Assembly (NCBI GenBank): GCA_037954665.1
Contig: JBBMOL010000039.1
Location: 3,348,001-3,412,000, forward strand
DNA length: 64,000 nucleotides
Direction of reading: 5' to 3'
Source of the DNA: Laguncularia racemosa
Taxonomy: Eukaryota; Streptophyta; Magnoliopsida; Myrtales; Combretaceae
In this document: piece by piece, positions 1 to 10,717 of the stretch
Position numbering within the stretch: the first letter of the stretch is position 1
Layout: each line of letters begins with the position of its first letter
The notes under the pieces: model-generated
The model's input: the letters and a program-made list of their open reading frames with translations, nothing else
The model's database searches: none
Told to the model about the DNA's origin: nothing
Program-made: the position numbers and the translations under genes

Positions 1-2166
1 GACAAACTTGTGTTTCTTGGTTTTGTTGTTAGTGCATAAGGAATACAGGTTGATGAAGAAAAGGTTTGTGCGATCCAAGAATGGCCTAGTCCAACCAATG
101 TAAGTAATGTGCGGAGTTTCCATGGACTAGTGAGCTTTTACAGGAGATTTGTGAAGGATTTCAGCACCATTGTAGAACCACTTACTGAGGTAACTAAGAA
201 GAACATGGGGTTCAAATGGGAAGAGCAACAAGAGAAGGCCTTTCAGATGCTTAAAAATAAGCTGACTCAGGTGCCATTACTTACTTTACCTAACTTTACT
301 AAAATGTTTGAAATTGAGTGTGATGCTTCAGGATTAGGTATTGGAGCAGTGCTTGTGTAGGAGAGAAGACCAATTGCATTCTTTAGTGAGAAGTTAAGTG
401 GGGCAACCTTGAACTACCTTACTTATGATAAGGAGTTATATGCATTGATTCGAGCCCTGGAGACTTGGCAATACTATCTTTGGCCAAAAGAGTTCGTGAT
501 CCACACTGATCATAAATCTTTGAAGTACTTGAAGGGGCGACACAAGCTAAACAAAAGGCATGCTCGTTGGGTGGAGTTCATCGAAACATTTCCATATGTC
601 ATCTACTACAAGCAAGGTAAAGAGAATGTCGTTGCTGATGCACTTTCTAGAAGGTATGCTCTTATCTCTACTCTTAGTTCTAGACTGCTTGGTTTTGAGC
701 ACATTAAGGAATTGTATGCTGCTGATCGAGCTTTTTCTGAGGAGTATGTACATTGTGAGAAGAGTGGGCATGGTAAATTTTATAAACATGAAAGATTCTT
801 GTTTAGGGAGAGTAAACTATGCATTCTAATTTGTTCTTTAAGAGAATTACTAGTGAGGGAATCTCATGGAGGAGGTTTAATGGGACATTTTGGAGTAGCT
901 AAAACCTTAGGGGTATTGCAGGAACACTTCTATTGGCCTCACATGAAACGAGATGTTGAGAGGATTTGTGAGCGATGTGTCACGTGTAAGCAAGAAAAAT
1001 CTAGAGTCCAACCTCAAGGGCTTTATACCCCACTTCTTATTCCGTATAAGCCTTGGGTAGATATTTCCATAGATTTTATGTTAGGATTACCCAAGTCTAG
1101 ACATGGTCAAGATTCTATTTTTGTAGTTGTGGATAGATTCTCTAAGATGGCACATTTCATTCCTTGTCACAAAATAGATGATGCTTGCAATATTGCTAAC
1201 TTGTTCTTTAGGGAAGTTGTGAGATTGCATGGTATACCTAGAACAATCGTATCGGATAGAGATGCTAAGTTCTTGAGCTACTTTTGGAAGACCTTGTGGG
1301 CTAAGTTAGGAACTAAGTTATTGTTTTCTACTACTTGTCATCCACAAACTGATGGTCAAACTGAGGTAGTAAATCGAACTTTATCTACTTTGTTAAGGGC
1401 TATAATTAAAAAGAATATTAAAAGTTGGGAGGATTGTTTGTCGCATGTTGAATTTACCTATAACCGTATAGTGCATTCTACTGCTAAATTTACTCCTTTT
1501 GAAATTGTGTATGGTTTTAATCCACTAACTCCTTTGGATTTATCACCCTTGCCTGTTTTTGAATATGTTAATTTAGATGGCAAGAAGAAGGCCAAATTTG
1601 TTAAACAGATCCATGAGAAGGCAAGGCTAAACATTGAGCAAAGAACAGAGCAGTATGTGAAACAAGCCAACAAGGGTCGTCAGCAAGCTGTTTTTTAACT
1701 TGGAGATTAGGTTTGGGTTCACATCCGCAAAGAGTGGTTTCCTGTGTAGTGTCGATCTAAACTACTTCCTAGAGGCGATGGACCATTTCAAATTCTTGAG
1801 CGCATCAACGATAATGCATACAAGATAGATTTGCCTGGTGAGTATTAAGTAAGTGCCACATTTAATGTTACAGGTCTGAGTCCTTTTGATGTAGGTGATG
1901 ATTTGAGGACAAATCCTTTTCAAGAGGAGAGGAATGATGAGATTCATGATGAGAACCAAGCCGGAAGGAGGAATTTGGATCCTCTTGAAGTGCCACCTGG
2001 ACTGATCAAAAGAAATCGAGCGAAACGAATCAAGGAAGCACTTAACAAGTTGATAAAGGATGTCCACGAAGCCAGAAAGGATTGGAGCGATCATGAAGTT
2101 GGAAAGGATTGGAACAGCCATGGGAATGCCCTTGCTCTTGTACAAGTCATAACGGATACGAGATGA
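1..2166 (+). pseudogene. Family A Gypsy pol, 3' part (copy A1: RT thumb, RNase H, integrase)
   Basis: This is the C-terminal part of a Ty3/Gypsy polyprotein in one reading frame, entering from the left window edge. Domains in order are the RT thumb (to about 250), RNase H (about 300-650, with ECDAS, DKELYA, HTDHKS and VVADALS carrying its acidic residues), the integrase HHCC finger (about 860-995), the integrase core (SIDF, VSDRD and GQTEVVNR, with the last two acids exactly 35 residues apart), a GPF module near 1785 and a basic tail with a NRAKR motif. In-frame stops lie at 37-39, 358-360, 1696-1698, 1708-1710, 1747-1749 and 1846-1848. Comparison with copy A2 indicates most replaced Gln codons. 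All active-site residues survive, but the gene is dead. The tail resembles that of CRM-type chromoviruses, which is tentative. Confidence 0.9.
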
Positions 2167-2174
2167 AGAGGGCG

Positions 2175-2765
2175 TGTCTTTTCAAGGCACGGCCGTATAA
2201 GAGTCTTAAGGTTATACAGAATCATACACAGCCATACACACGGCTAAAAGGCACGGCTGTATATGTTGTCAAGAATTTCCATAGAAAGATACACGACTAG
2301 AGGTACACAGTCGTGTATGTTGTCAGAATTTCCACGGAAAAGTACACGGCCGTGTATCTCCCCGAATCTGGTTTTATGTATTGTTTTGTTATTTTACGCA
2401 CTTATTGAAGTGACTTTGTTTTGGACCTTTATTGTCACGAATTGTAACCCTAATATCAAGCTCCTAGGGTTTAGAATAGAGGGATGCAACATTGAAACAT
2501 TGAAAAACACTTTTGAGAGAATTCCTCTCTTGGTTCTTTAAAGAACTAACATAGAACTTATCGGATTTTATTTCCGTGGAGTTCATCCCGACTTATCACT
2601 CGGTCTTTCATCCTGATTGTGGCGTCTTCATATTATACCAAGGTTCTTGTCTCGCTTATAGACAATGGGTCGCGGTTTCCACTTGAGGGTGTTTTTGCTT
2701 CTTAGGTAACGAATTCCGAACGTATTGGTATTAGGTTTCATCTTACGTTGGCGTAGTTCGTATCA
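2175..2765 (+). mobile_element. 3' LTR of family A copy A1
   Basis: A 591-bp LTR starts TGTCTTTT nine bases after the pol stop and ends TTCGTATCA. It aligns along its length with the LTRs at 3194-3755 and 11384-11962. A purine run (GAAGAGGGCG) just upstream acts as the polypurine tract. The first 200 bp hold several degenerate copies of a CACGGCCGTG-type palindrome. The TATAAAG box of the other two LTRs reads TATCAAG here, so its promoter is probably damaged. Confidence 0.85.
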
Positions 2766-2967
2766 GTTAGGAATCCGATCAAACCGATCTCGCATCACTT
2801 ATGAACTTAGCTATTCTCCTTACATTCTTCATTAAACACCAACCCAATGACTCTAGGGTAAGTAGTATCTATCGTAGGCCCTACATCATAATACTAGCTA
2901 GAGTAATGGGCACATTGCATAACCTACCTCCTTTGATTCATCTTAAGGAAGTGATCCTGATCAAGTC
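2766..2967. other. Spacer between two family A pieces
   Basis: About 200 bp between the A1 LTR and a second family A pol-tail fragment. It matches no other repeat in the window and no coding signal is visible. It may be the original insertion site or filler at a recombination joint. Confidence 0.4.
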
Positions 2968-3185
2968 TGATGAGAGTCATGATGGGAGCCAAGCCAGAAG
3001 ATGGAATGTGGATCCTCTTGAAGTGCCACCTAGACCGATCACAAGAACTTAAGCGAAATGATTCAAGGAAGCACTTAACGAGTTGATAAAGGATGTCCAC
3101 TTGGAGCAATCATGAAGCCGGAAAGGATTAGAACAACCATGAGAATGCCCTTGCTCTTGTACAAGTCATAACGAATACGGGTTGA
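2968..3185 (+). pseudogene. Family A pol C-terminal tail fragment
   Basis: This fragment matches the last 70 or so codons of family A pol (compare 11150-11375), including the QARRWNVDPLE region and the repeated DW-NHE segment. It has in-frame stops and a short deletion relative to A2. It runs through a GAAGGGGG purine tract directly into the LTR at 3194, so it is the 3' end of an element whose 3' LTR doubles as the 5' LTR of A2. RT, RNase H and integrase core are absent to its left. Confidence 0.8.
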
Positions 3186-3193
3186 AGGGGGCG

Positions 3194-3755
3194 TGTCTTT
3201 ACAAGGCACAACCGTGTAGTGAGTCTGGAGGTTCCACATAAACATACACGGTCGTATACACGGTTCAAAGGCACGGCCGTGTATGGTGTCAAGAATATTT
3301 ACAGAAACATACATGTCTAGAAAGGCACGGCCGTGTATATGCTCTACGCCGGCTCCAACGCTACCGGCCTTTACTCTAATGCCACCGGCCTTTAAGTCCC
3401 TATTTTTTTATTTTTCTGCAACTTAATGATGTTATGTCGTTTTGGGCTTTTATTATTACGAATTGTAAACCCTACTATAAAGCTTCTAGGGTTAAGAACA
3501 GAACATACAACATACAAGTTTGAAAAACACTTTTGAGAGAATTCTTCTCTTGGTTCTTTAAAGAACTACTCTAGAACTTATCGGATTTTCTTCCATAGTG
3601 TTCATCCCGATTGTGGCATCTACATAATATACCAAGGTTTTTGCCTCACTTATAGGCAACGGGTCGCAGTTTCCACTCGATTGTTTGGCATCTTGGGTAG
3701 CAATTCCGAACGTATTAGTATTGGGTTTCATCACATGTGCACGTGGTTCGTATCA
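3194..3755 (+). mobile_element. 5' LTR of family A copy A2
   Basis: A 562-bp LTR runs from TGTCTTTA to TTCGTATCA. A tRNA primer site follows three bases later. Degenerate CGGCCG palindromes cluster at 3205-3345, and a TATAAAG box lies at 3476-3482. The left side joins an upstream pol tail rather than host DNA. Confidence 0.88.
3476..3482 (+). promoter_or_regulatory. TATA box of family A LTR
   Basis: TATAAAG lies about 280 bp before the LTR 3' end, in a context conserved in the LTR at 11384 (TATAAAG at 11651-11657) and mutated in the LTR at 2175. This is the probable core promoter of family A; assignment rests on position and conservation only. Confidence 0.5.
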
Positions 3756-3758
3756 GCT

Positions 3759-3770
3759 TGGTATCAAAGC
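3759..3770 (+). other. Primer binding site of A2 (initiator tRNA-Met type)
   Basis: TGGTATCAAAGC, three bases after the LTR end, matches the complement of the plant initiator tRNA-Met 3' end (TGGTATCAGAGC) at 11 of 12 positions. This fixes the LTR boundary and the plus-strand orientation. Confidence 0.85.
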
Positions 3771-4240
3771 CTAGGTTTGTTAAACATCAGTTCGGTTTGA
3801 GGAAGGTAACATCAAAACCCTAACTCCAATCATCCATATCAATTGTTCGTACTCAATTTCATAGTGTTAATTGTCTATTGAAAGTGTAGTGCCTTCTATT
3901 CATTTTTGTTACAAAAAAAAAAAAAAAGAATCATGATAAAAAAAAGAAGGAACACGATCAAGAGAAAAAGAAAAAAAAAACAAAGGCAACAAAAAGGAAA
4001 GAAAAAGAGGAAAATTTTGAGCCCTGGAGTTGTTTTGAATTATACGGAAGGGAATTGGTGTAGTTTGGGTTAGTTCCAAGAGAATTGAGAAGAGGAATTG
4101 GCGAGTTGATATCATCATTGCTTGTGCGAATACACGAGTGACTGTGTGATATTATCCTTTGAGTGAAACACGTAAGGGAGTGTATCGTGAGGCTTAATCA
4201 TATATATTTGTGTTAGTACTAACCTTTTTCTGCAGGAACT
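3771..4240 (+). other. A2 untranslated leader with purine-rich tract
   Basis: A leader of about 470 bp lies between the PBS and gag. It contains an A/G-rich stretch at about 3912-4020, including a 15-base A run. No ORF is supported; minus-strand open frames here are low-complexity shadows. Confidence 0.6.
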
Positions 4241-6052
4241 ATGTCGAGGCAACATTCTCCTGAAAGTAAGAGGGGAAGGTTTGATGCTAGGTTAGTGATT
4301 GAGGCGTTGAGGGGTGAGATGAAGAGGATGTTTCAAGAGGGCATGGAACAAATTCATGAGATGGTAGATCAAAGACTAGAGCAATCTAAAAACATCTTCC
4401 AAGGGCGTAAGAGGGAGAGTTGTTATAGAAGAGTACAAAGGGGTGGAGATGAAATGTCTGATGATGAATTTGATGAACCTTCTGTCGGGAGTAATAGAGG
4501 TTATGGTGGTAGGAATAGAGGAACTAGGGATTGGGAAGATAGAGGAGATAGGAATAGAGAGGATAATCAATTGAGTAGTATAAAGATAAAGATTCCTCCT
4601 TTCCAAGGGAAGAATAATCCCGAGGCGTACTTAGAGTGGGAGAAGAAGGTAGAGATGGTGTTTGATTGTCACAACTATAGTGGGAGAAAGAAAGTGAAAC
4701 TTGCTACCATTGAATTTTCGAATTATGCCATAGTGTGGTGAGATCAACTGATGTTGAATAGAAGAAGGAATGGCGAACCACCTATTGAGTCGTGGGAAGA
4801 GATGAAGAGGGTGATGAAGAAGTGGTTTGTGCCTGCGTATTACTATCGTGAATTACACAACAAATTGCAAACTCTTAAGCAGGGAAGCCGAAGTGTGGAT
4901 GAGTATATCAAGGAGATGAAAGTTACTATGATTAGGGCGAATGTAGAGGAGGATAGAGAGGCTACCATGGCTAGGTTTCTTGCTGGATTGAATAGAGAAA
5001 TTCAAAATGTCGTAGAATTGCAGCATTATGTAGAATTGGAAGATATGCTTCATATGGCTATAAAGGTTGAGAACCAACACAAGAGGAAAGGTAGCAGTAC
5101 TACACGGTTTCAATAGGGTGTTGGTTCATCCACCTGGAAGACTAACCAATGGAAGAAGAAAGAAAAGCCTTTACCCACCAAACTAAAAGGAGAGCAGAGG
5201 CAAGCGGGTTCTACTCCTGGTAACCAAGGTAAACCTGATTCTTCTACTCCTAGAAATCGTGACATTAGATGTTTTAAATGCCAAGGAAGATGCCATATTG
5301 CTAGTCAATGTCCGAATAGGCGTGTTATGATTCTGCGTGATGATGGTGAGTATGAGACTGAGGGGGATAGTAAAGAGGATGATATGCCTCCATTAGAGGA
5401 TGCTAGTGATGACGAGGAGCCTGCAATAGGGAGGTTAGTGGTAGTAGTGAAGCGAGCTTTGAATGTGCAAGTGAAGGAAGAAGAGGAGGTGCAAAGAGAG
5501 AATATCTTTCATACTAGATGTTATCTAGGTGGTCATATTTGCAGTTTGATCATTGATGGAGGAAGTTGCACTAATGTGGTGAGTAATTTTATTGTCGAGA
5601 GTTTGGGACTCAAGACTACTAAACACCCTAGTCCATATAAATTGCAGTGGCTGAATGATAGTGGCGAGACTAAGGTGAGTAAGCAAGCCTTGATTGCTTT
5701 TCGCATCGGTAGTTATGAGGATGAGGTATTATGCGATGTAGTGCCAATGCAAGCATATCATGTGTTGTTAGGGAGGCCATGGCAGTTTGATAGGAAGGTT
5801 GTCCATGATGGCTTTTCTAACAAGTATACACTTGTTCACCAAGGGAAAAGCTTTAATCTTAAACCCTTAACACCTCAACAGGTGTATGAGGATCAGTTGC
5901 AGCAACAACAGTCTTTTGCAAAATATAAGGTGAGTGAAAAACAGAGGGAGAGTGAGAGAGCAAAAGACAGCAAGAAAGAAAAGGAACATAAAAGTCGATA
6001 TCAAAAGGAAAAAAGAGAGGAAGGCTGGAAAGAGCATGAGAGACCAAGTTGA
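4241..6052 (+). pseudogene. Family A gag-protease (A2)
   Basis: One frame starting at ATG 4241 (MSRQHSPESKRG), interrupted only by TGA 4739-4741 (second Trp of a VWW motif) and TAG 5114-5116. Order: basic arginine-rich N-terminus, retrotransposon gag core (about 4590-5080, starting IKIPPFQG), a CCHC zinc knuckle (CFKCQGRCHIASQC, about 5272-5315, with Cys where Gly is usual), then an aspartic protease. The protease active site reads IDGGS instead of the usual D-S/T-G (the related family B copy at 57970 reads VDSGS), so catalysis is probably lost. LLGRPW and the flap-side motifs follow. The frame ends in a lysine-rich stretch where a frameshift leads into RT. Confidence 0.88.
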
Positions 6053-7763
6053 AGGGGGATCAACTTTGGTGGTGACTGAAAAGGAGAGTGTAGCCTTGCA
6101 AAAGGAGAGTTGTGTGGCAAGAGCGAGTGTAGTGAGGAGAGCATTAGTGATGAAGCAACCTATGTTGTTGCTGGTTTTTAAGGAAACTTGTTTGAATACT
6201 AACGAACTTTTTAACTCTTTGCCTAGTGTGACTGTGTCTATTGTGCAGAACTTTGAAGATGTCTTCCCTGAGGAGATTCCAAAGGGTTTACCATCGATTG
6301 GTGGTATTGAGAACTAGATTGACCGTATACCCAGAGCATCGATTCCAAACAAACTAACTTATAGGAGCAATCCGGAGGAGACAAAGGAACTCCAAAGGCA
6401 GGTCGCTGAATTAATGGAGAAGGGGTACGTGAGAGAAAGCATGAGCCTATGTGCAGTGCCTGTGATTTTGGTGCCTAAGAAGGATGGGTCATGGAGAATG
6501 TGTGTTGACTGCCGCGCCATCAACAACATCACGGTAAAGTATCGTCATCCCATTCCTCGCTTAGATGACATGTTAAATGAGTTACATGGGTCTAGTGTCT
6601 TTTCCAAAATTGATCTGAAAAGCGGATATCACCAAATTAGAATGAAAGAAGGTGATGAATGGAAAACCGCATTTAAGACAAAATATGGATTGTATGAGTG
6701 GTTAGTAATGCCTTTCGGTTTAACTAACGCACCTAGTACTTTTATGAGACTTATGAACCATGTTTTGAGGACTTTTATTGGTAAATTCGTGGTTGTTTAT
6801 TTTGATGATATCCTCATTTACAGCAAGAGTTGGGAAGACCATATATCTCACTTGAGGGATTTTTTAGAAGTACTTCGAAAGGAGCAATTATATGCTAACC
6901 TCAAGAAGTGCACTTTTTGCACAGACAAACTTGTGTTTCTTGGTTTTGTTATTAGTGCACAGGGAATACAAGTTGATGAAGAAAAGATTCGTACGATCCA
7001 AGAATGGCCTAGTCCAACTAATGTAAGTAATGTGCGGAGTTTCCATAGACTAAAGAGCTTTTACAGGAGGTTTGTAAAGGACTTCAGCACCATTGCAACA
7101 CCACTTACTGAGGTAATCAAGAAGAACGTGGGGTTCAGATGGGGAGAGCAACAAGAGAAGGCTTTTCAAACGCTTAAAAATAAGCTGACTCAAGCGCCAT
7201 TACTTGCTTTACCTAATTTCTCTAAAACATTTGAAATTGAGTGTAATGCTTCAGGATTAGGTATTAGAGCAGTGCTCATGCAAGAGAGAAGACCAATTGC
7301 ATTCTTTAGCGAGAAGCTAAGTGGGGCAACCTTGAACTACCCTACTTATGACAAGGAGTTATATGCACTGGTTCGAGCACTAGAGACTTGGCAACACTAT
7401 CTTTGGCCAAAAGAGTTCATGATCCACACTGATCATGAATCCTTGAAGTACTTGAAGGGACAACATAAGCTAAACAAAAGGCATGCTCGTTGGGTGGAGT
7501 TCATCAAAACATTTCCCTATGTCATCCACTACAAGCAAGGTAAAGAGAATGTCGTTGCTGATCACTTTCTAGAAGGTATGCTCTTATCTCTACTCTTAGT
7601 TCTAGACTGCTTGGTTTTGAGCACATTAAGGAATTGTATGCTGCTGATCGAGATTTTTGTGAAGAGTATGTACAATGTGAGAAGAGTGGTCATGATAAAT
7701 TTTATAAACATTAAGGATTCTTGTTTAGGGAGAGTAAACTATACATTTCAAATTGTTTCTTGA
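6053..7763 (+). pseudogene. Family A reverse transcriptase and RNase H (A2)
   Basis: The frame differs from gag-PR, with a shift at about 5990-6050. A TAG at 6315-6317 replaces a Gln just before the RT domain. RT is complete from 6414 on, with KIDLKSGYHQIRM and the catalytic YFDD at about 6800. RNase H follows, but its first catalytic Asp is Asn (ECNAS, where A1 has ECDAS). A one-base deletion near 7562, in the VADALSRR segment, shifts the frame just before the integrase. The polymerase core is therefore intact while RNase H and everything downstream are damaged. Confidence 0.9.
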
Positions 7764-8435
7764 GAGAACTACTAGTGAGGGAGTCTCGTGGAGGAGGCTT
7801 AATGGGGCATTTTGGAGTAGCTAAAACCTTAGGGGTATTACAGGAACACTTGTATTGGCCTCACATGAAATGAGATGTTGAGAGGATTTGTGAGCGATGT
7901 GTTGCATGTAAGTAAGAAAAATCTAGAGTCCAACCTCATGGGCTTTATACCCCACTTCCCATTCCTCATGAGCCTTGGGTAGATATTTCCATGGATTTTG
8001 TGTTAGGATTACCCAGGTCTAGACATGGTCGAGATTCTATTTTTGTAGTGGTGGATAGATATTCCAAGATGACACATTTCATTCCTTGCCACAAAACAGA
8101 TGATGCTTGCAATATTGCTAATTTGTTCTTTAGGTAAGTTGTGAGATTGCATGGTATGCCTAGAACAATCGTATCGGATAGAGATGCTAAGTTCTTGAGC
8201 TAGTTCTGGGAAACCCTGTAGGCTAAGTTATGAACTAAGTTATTGTTCTCTACTACTTGTCATCCATAGACTGGTGGTCAAACTGAGGTAGTAAATTGAA
8301 ATTTATCTACTTTGTTGAGGGCTATCATTAAAAAGAACATTAAAAGTTGAGTGGATTGTTTGCCGCATGTTGAATTTGCTTATAATCATACAATGCATTC
8401 TGCTACTAAATTTACTCCTTTTGAAATTGTGTATG
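7764..8435 (+). pseudogene. Family A integrase, N-terminal and core part (A2)
   Basis: This part is homologous to A1 850-1510. It covers the HHCC finger, the first and second catalytic Asp and the Glu region (GGQTEVVN). It holds about ten in-frame stops, such as TGA for Arg and TAG for Gln or Trp; nearly all fit C-to-T or G-to-A change when read against A1. It is cut at GTATG (8431-8435) by the family B insertion and resumes at 10718. Confidence 0.88.
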
Positions 8436-9482
8436 TGATAGGAATAAAAATCCGACAAGACCTATCATTAGGGCAAGAACTGAAGGATTTCAAATCTTGG
8501 CATTGAGGGCCCATTTTGAGCAGATTGACCCCGGGATTATTTATATATTAACCTCTTTTCTATTATTGTTGTATTGTGTATTCCAACAAGCACACTTATC
8601 ATATTCTATAAGGCAATGGACAAACTCCCTCAGACTCAGCTTGTGGGTTATCCATGGACCGACTTGAACCGGCGATGAGCTGAGCCGATGGATCCTATAG
8701 AAGACCGGCATCTTGAATACCATTTCTTTTATATATTTATTCTTTTATGAACTATTTTGGTTGTATTTTGGTTTTGGGACACTTTTATTTCCATGTAATT
8801 TTCATTTAGGGTTAGCTACCTTAAAAGTGGCAAACTTGTAATTTTGAGCACTTTTTTAACCCTAGAAGTAGCAAGTATAAATACTTGCTTAAGAGAGGGT
8901 TTAGGAAAGATTATTTTTGCAGAACAAATACTTCACATTTCGTGAGAGGGCTTAGGGTTTCCCTAATTCCAAATTCTCTTATCAATTTCAATCCCAAGAA
9001 GTTGAAATTGTGGCGAGTGCAACATCTTGAAATTGTGAGTTATATCAATTTCATTTTGTTGTGATTTCTTTTCTTCTCTAGTGTGTCATATCTAGGGCTG
9101 AATTGAGATATTTCTTGGTCAGATATCCTTGTTGTTATTCACGAATTCTTGTGATTATTTGAAGGAATTATCATATTGATCCAATTCATCTTTAAGGATT
9201 TCCTTGATAACGTGATTTTCACCATTGGAAAGGGATTATTTTGTTACGGTTTTTCTTTGTCAAATTGAGGCTTGATTTTCGTGGATTATATGATATTAGA
9301 AGTGTTATTAGAAGCCATTTCCATTGTGGTATTCAGATTATATCATTAGTAGGTTGAATTTCATCATTTCAACATTAGGGTTCACTAGAAAAGTGCCATT
9401 TTTGGGATCCGATTTTGCCTAGACTTGAGATATCTTTTCTTAAGTCTTTTGGATGTGCTTTTAAGTGTGTTTAGGCACATCA
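8436..9482 (+). mobile_element. 5' LTR of nested family B element
   Basis: A 1047-bp LTR from TGATAGGAATA to GGCACATCA. Its first part encodes the C-terminal pol peptide (TRPI-RA motif) seen in other family B copies, so pol reads into the LTR. A TATAAATA box at 8876-8883 sits in an 18-bp palindrome. Its R/U5-like half resembles the LTR at 38275-39344 more than its own partner. Confidence 0.85.
8871..8888 (+). promoter_or_regulatory. Palindromic TATA box of family B LTR
   Basis: GCAAGTAT-AA-ATACTTGC, a TATAAATA box inside an inverted repeat of 8 + 8 bases. The same 18 bases recur at 10224-10241 and 38559-38576, with slightly changed versions at 59299-59316 and, inverted, near 40847-40864. This is the likely core promoter of family B. 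Confidence 0.6.
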
Positions 9483-9487
9483 TAATT

Positions 9488-9499
9488 TGGTATCAGAGC
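9488..9499 (+). other. Primer binding site of nested family B element
   Basis: TGGTATCAGAGC is a perfect 12-base complement of the initiator tRNA-Met 3' end, six bases after the LTR terminal CA at 9482. Confidence 0.88.
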
Positions 9500-9503
9500 T
9501 ACA

Positions 9504-9690
9504 GGTTTAAGAGGAGGGATTTTTGCAATTGAGTTTTCGGAAATTGATTGTTTTATCTTCATCTTGCCGTGAGTTGTTTAAGGTTTAAGAGGAGGGATTG
9601 TTGCAATTGAGTTTTCGGAAATTGATTGTTTTATCTTCATCTTGCCGTGAGTTGTTTAAGGGTTAAGAGGAGGGATTGTTGCAATTGGGA
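9504..9690 (+). repeat. 78-bp tandem repeat, about 2.4 copies
   Basis: The unit starting GGTTTAAGAGGAGGG and ending CGTGAGTTGTTTAA begins at 9504 and 9582, and a third, partial copy begins at 9660. It lies in the 5' leader directly after the PBS. Confidence 0.85.
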
Positions 9691-9712
9691 TTCTGTAGAG
9701 ATACTCCTTCAG

Positions 9713-10024
9713 ATGGATTACTTTTGGGAAACAGAGTCTGCTGCATTTGAACTGCAAGATTTGAGGTCAAATCTTTTTGAGGTCCAAGGAGATGATGGGA
9801 ATCAAAATCCGACAAGACCTATCATTAGGACAAAAATTGAAGGATTTCAAATCTTGGCAATGAGGGCCCATTTCAAGCAGATCAACCTCGGAATAAATTA
9901 TTATCTAACCTCTTTTATCTTATTCATGAATTGTATATTCCAACAGGTATGCTTATTTGGTTTCACAAGGCGATGGATAAACCCACTAAGACTCAGCTTG
10001 TGGGTTATCTATGGACCGACCTGA
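9713..10024 (+). pseudogene. Family B pol C-terminal remnant running into the 3' LTR
   Basis: The frame holds a DLRSN motif, then GDDGNQNPTRPI, a TK-EGFQ segment and a hydrophobic end. It aligns with the pol tail at 58840-59029. The coding stretch crosses the LTR start at 9793 without a break, which shows that the family B polyprotein ends inside its own LTR. All upstream pol domains are deleted. Confidence 0.7.
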
Positions 10025-10717
10025 ATTGGCGATGAGTTGAACCGACGGATTCCATCATGAAGCTAGCTTGCCGAAGATTATTTTCTTTACTTGTAATTTA
10101 TGTTTGAACCATTTATTTTGTAAGCTTTATGGGACATTTTATTTGGTTGTAATTTTGCCTTTAGGACCGGCCACCTTATAGTGGCATAGTTGTGATTTTC
10201 TTGTCATTTTAACCCTAAATGGTGCAAGTATAAATACTTGCAAATTAGGTTTTTTAGGGAGCTTTTTGATATTGGAGAAAAAACACCCCTTTTGCCGTGA
10301 GAGAGAGTGCCTCTTTCAAGCAATTGCTCTTATCAATTTCCTTAGTGAAATTGTGGCGAGTAGGCTTGGATTTGTTGTGTGTTATATCAACAAATTACAA
10401 GTTGATCCTAATTCCAAACTAGTGAGTCATATCTGGTGAGGATTTAGTTATTTTATGTACTTTTGTTCTTATGAAATTAGGGTTCTAATTTCAAAATTTG
10501 AAAGCACCTTTGAATTGAATTGGAATCTCATTTCATGTTCTATTGTTCATCATTGAAATCTAGCCATCGGATGTTCTTTATATCCTTTTGATTTCTCATC
10601 AATATTTCGGAATTTCTTGAGGAATTTTGAAGCTTTTCCTTTGTTTGTGGCATGGATGATCATTGGAATTTCGTCCCTTTTTCGTTGATTGTGCTTGACC
10701 CCCCTTTAGGCACATTA
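9793..10717 (+). mobile_element. 3' LTR of nested family B element
   Basis: A 925-bp LTR from TGATGGGAATC to GGCACATTA; the final CA has become TA by one transition. The palindromic TATA box is at 10224-10241. Its 3' half matches the LTR at 58879-59770 better than the 5' LTR of the same insertion. Confidence 0.85.

Larger units (their letters stand above)
8436..10717 (+). mobile_element. Internally deleted family B Gypsy element nested in A2 integrase
   Basis: Two LTRs enclose only about 310 bp of internal sequence. The insertion is flanked by a perfect 5-bp duplication, GTATG at 8431-8435 and 10718-10722, and the A2 integrase reading continues across the gap exactly as in intact copy A1. 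gag, PR, RT and integrase are absent; only a PBS, a tandem repeat and the last codons of pol remain. The two LTRs differ strongly in their 3' halves (see findings). Confidence 0.9.

Noticed and set aside
2180..2360. CRISPR-like array of short repeats
   Set aside because: The CGGCCG-type repeats are degenerate, unevenly spaced, palindromic and inside an LTR; this is a plant genome without cas genes.
3909..4118. 69-codon minus-strand frame with Phe and Leu runs
   Set aside because: Shadow of the purine-rich A2 leader on the other strand; low complexity only.
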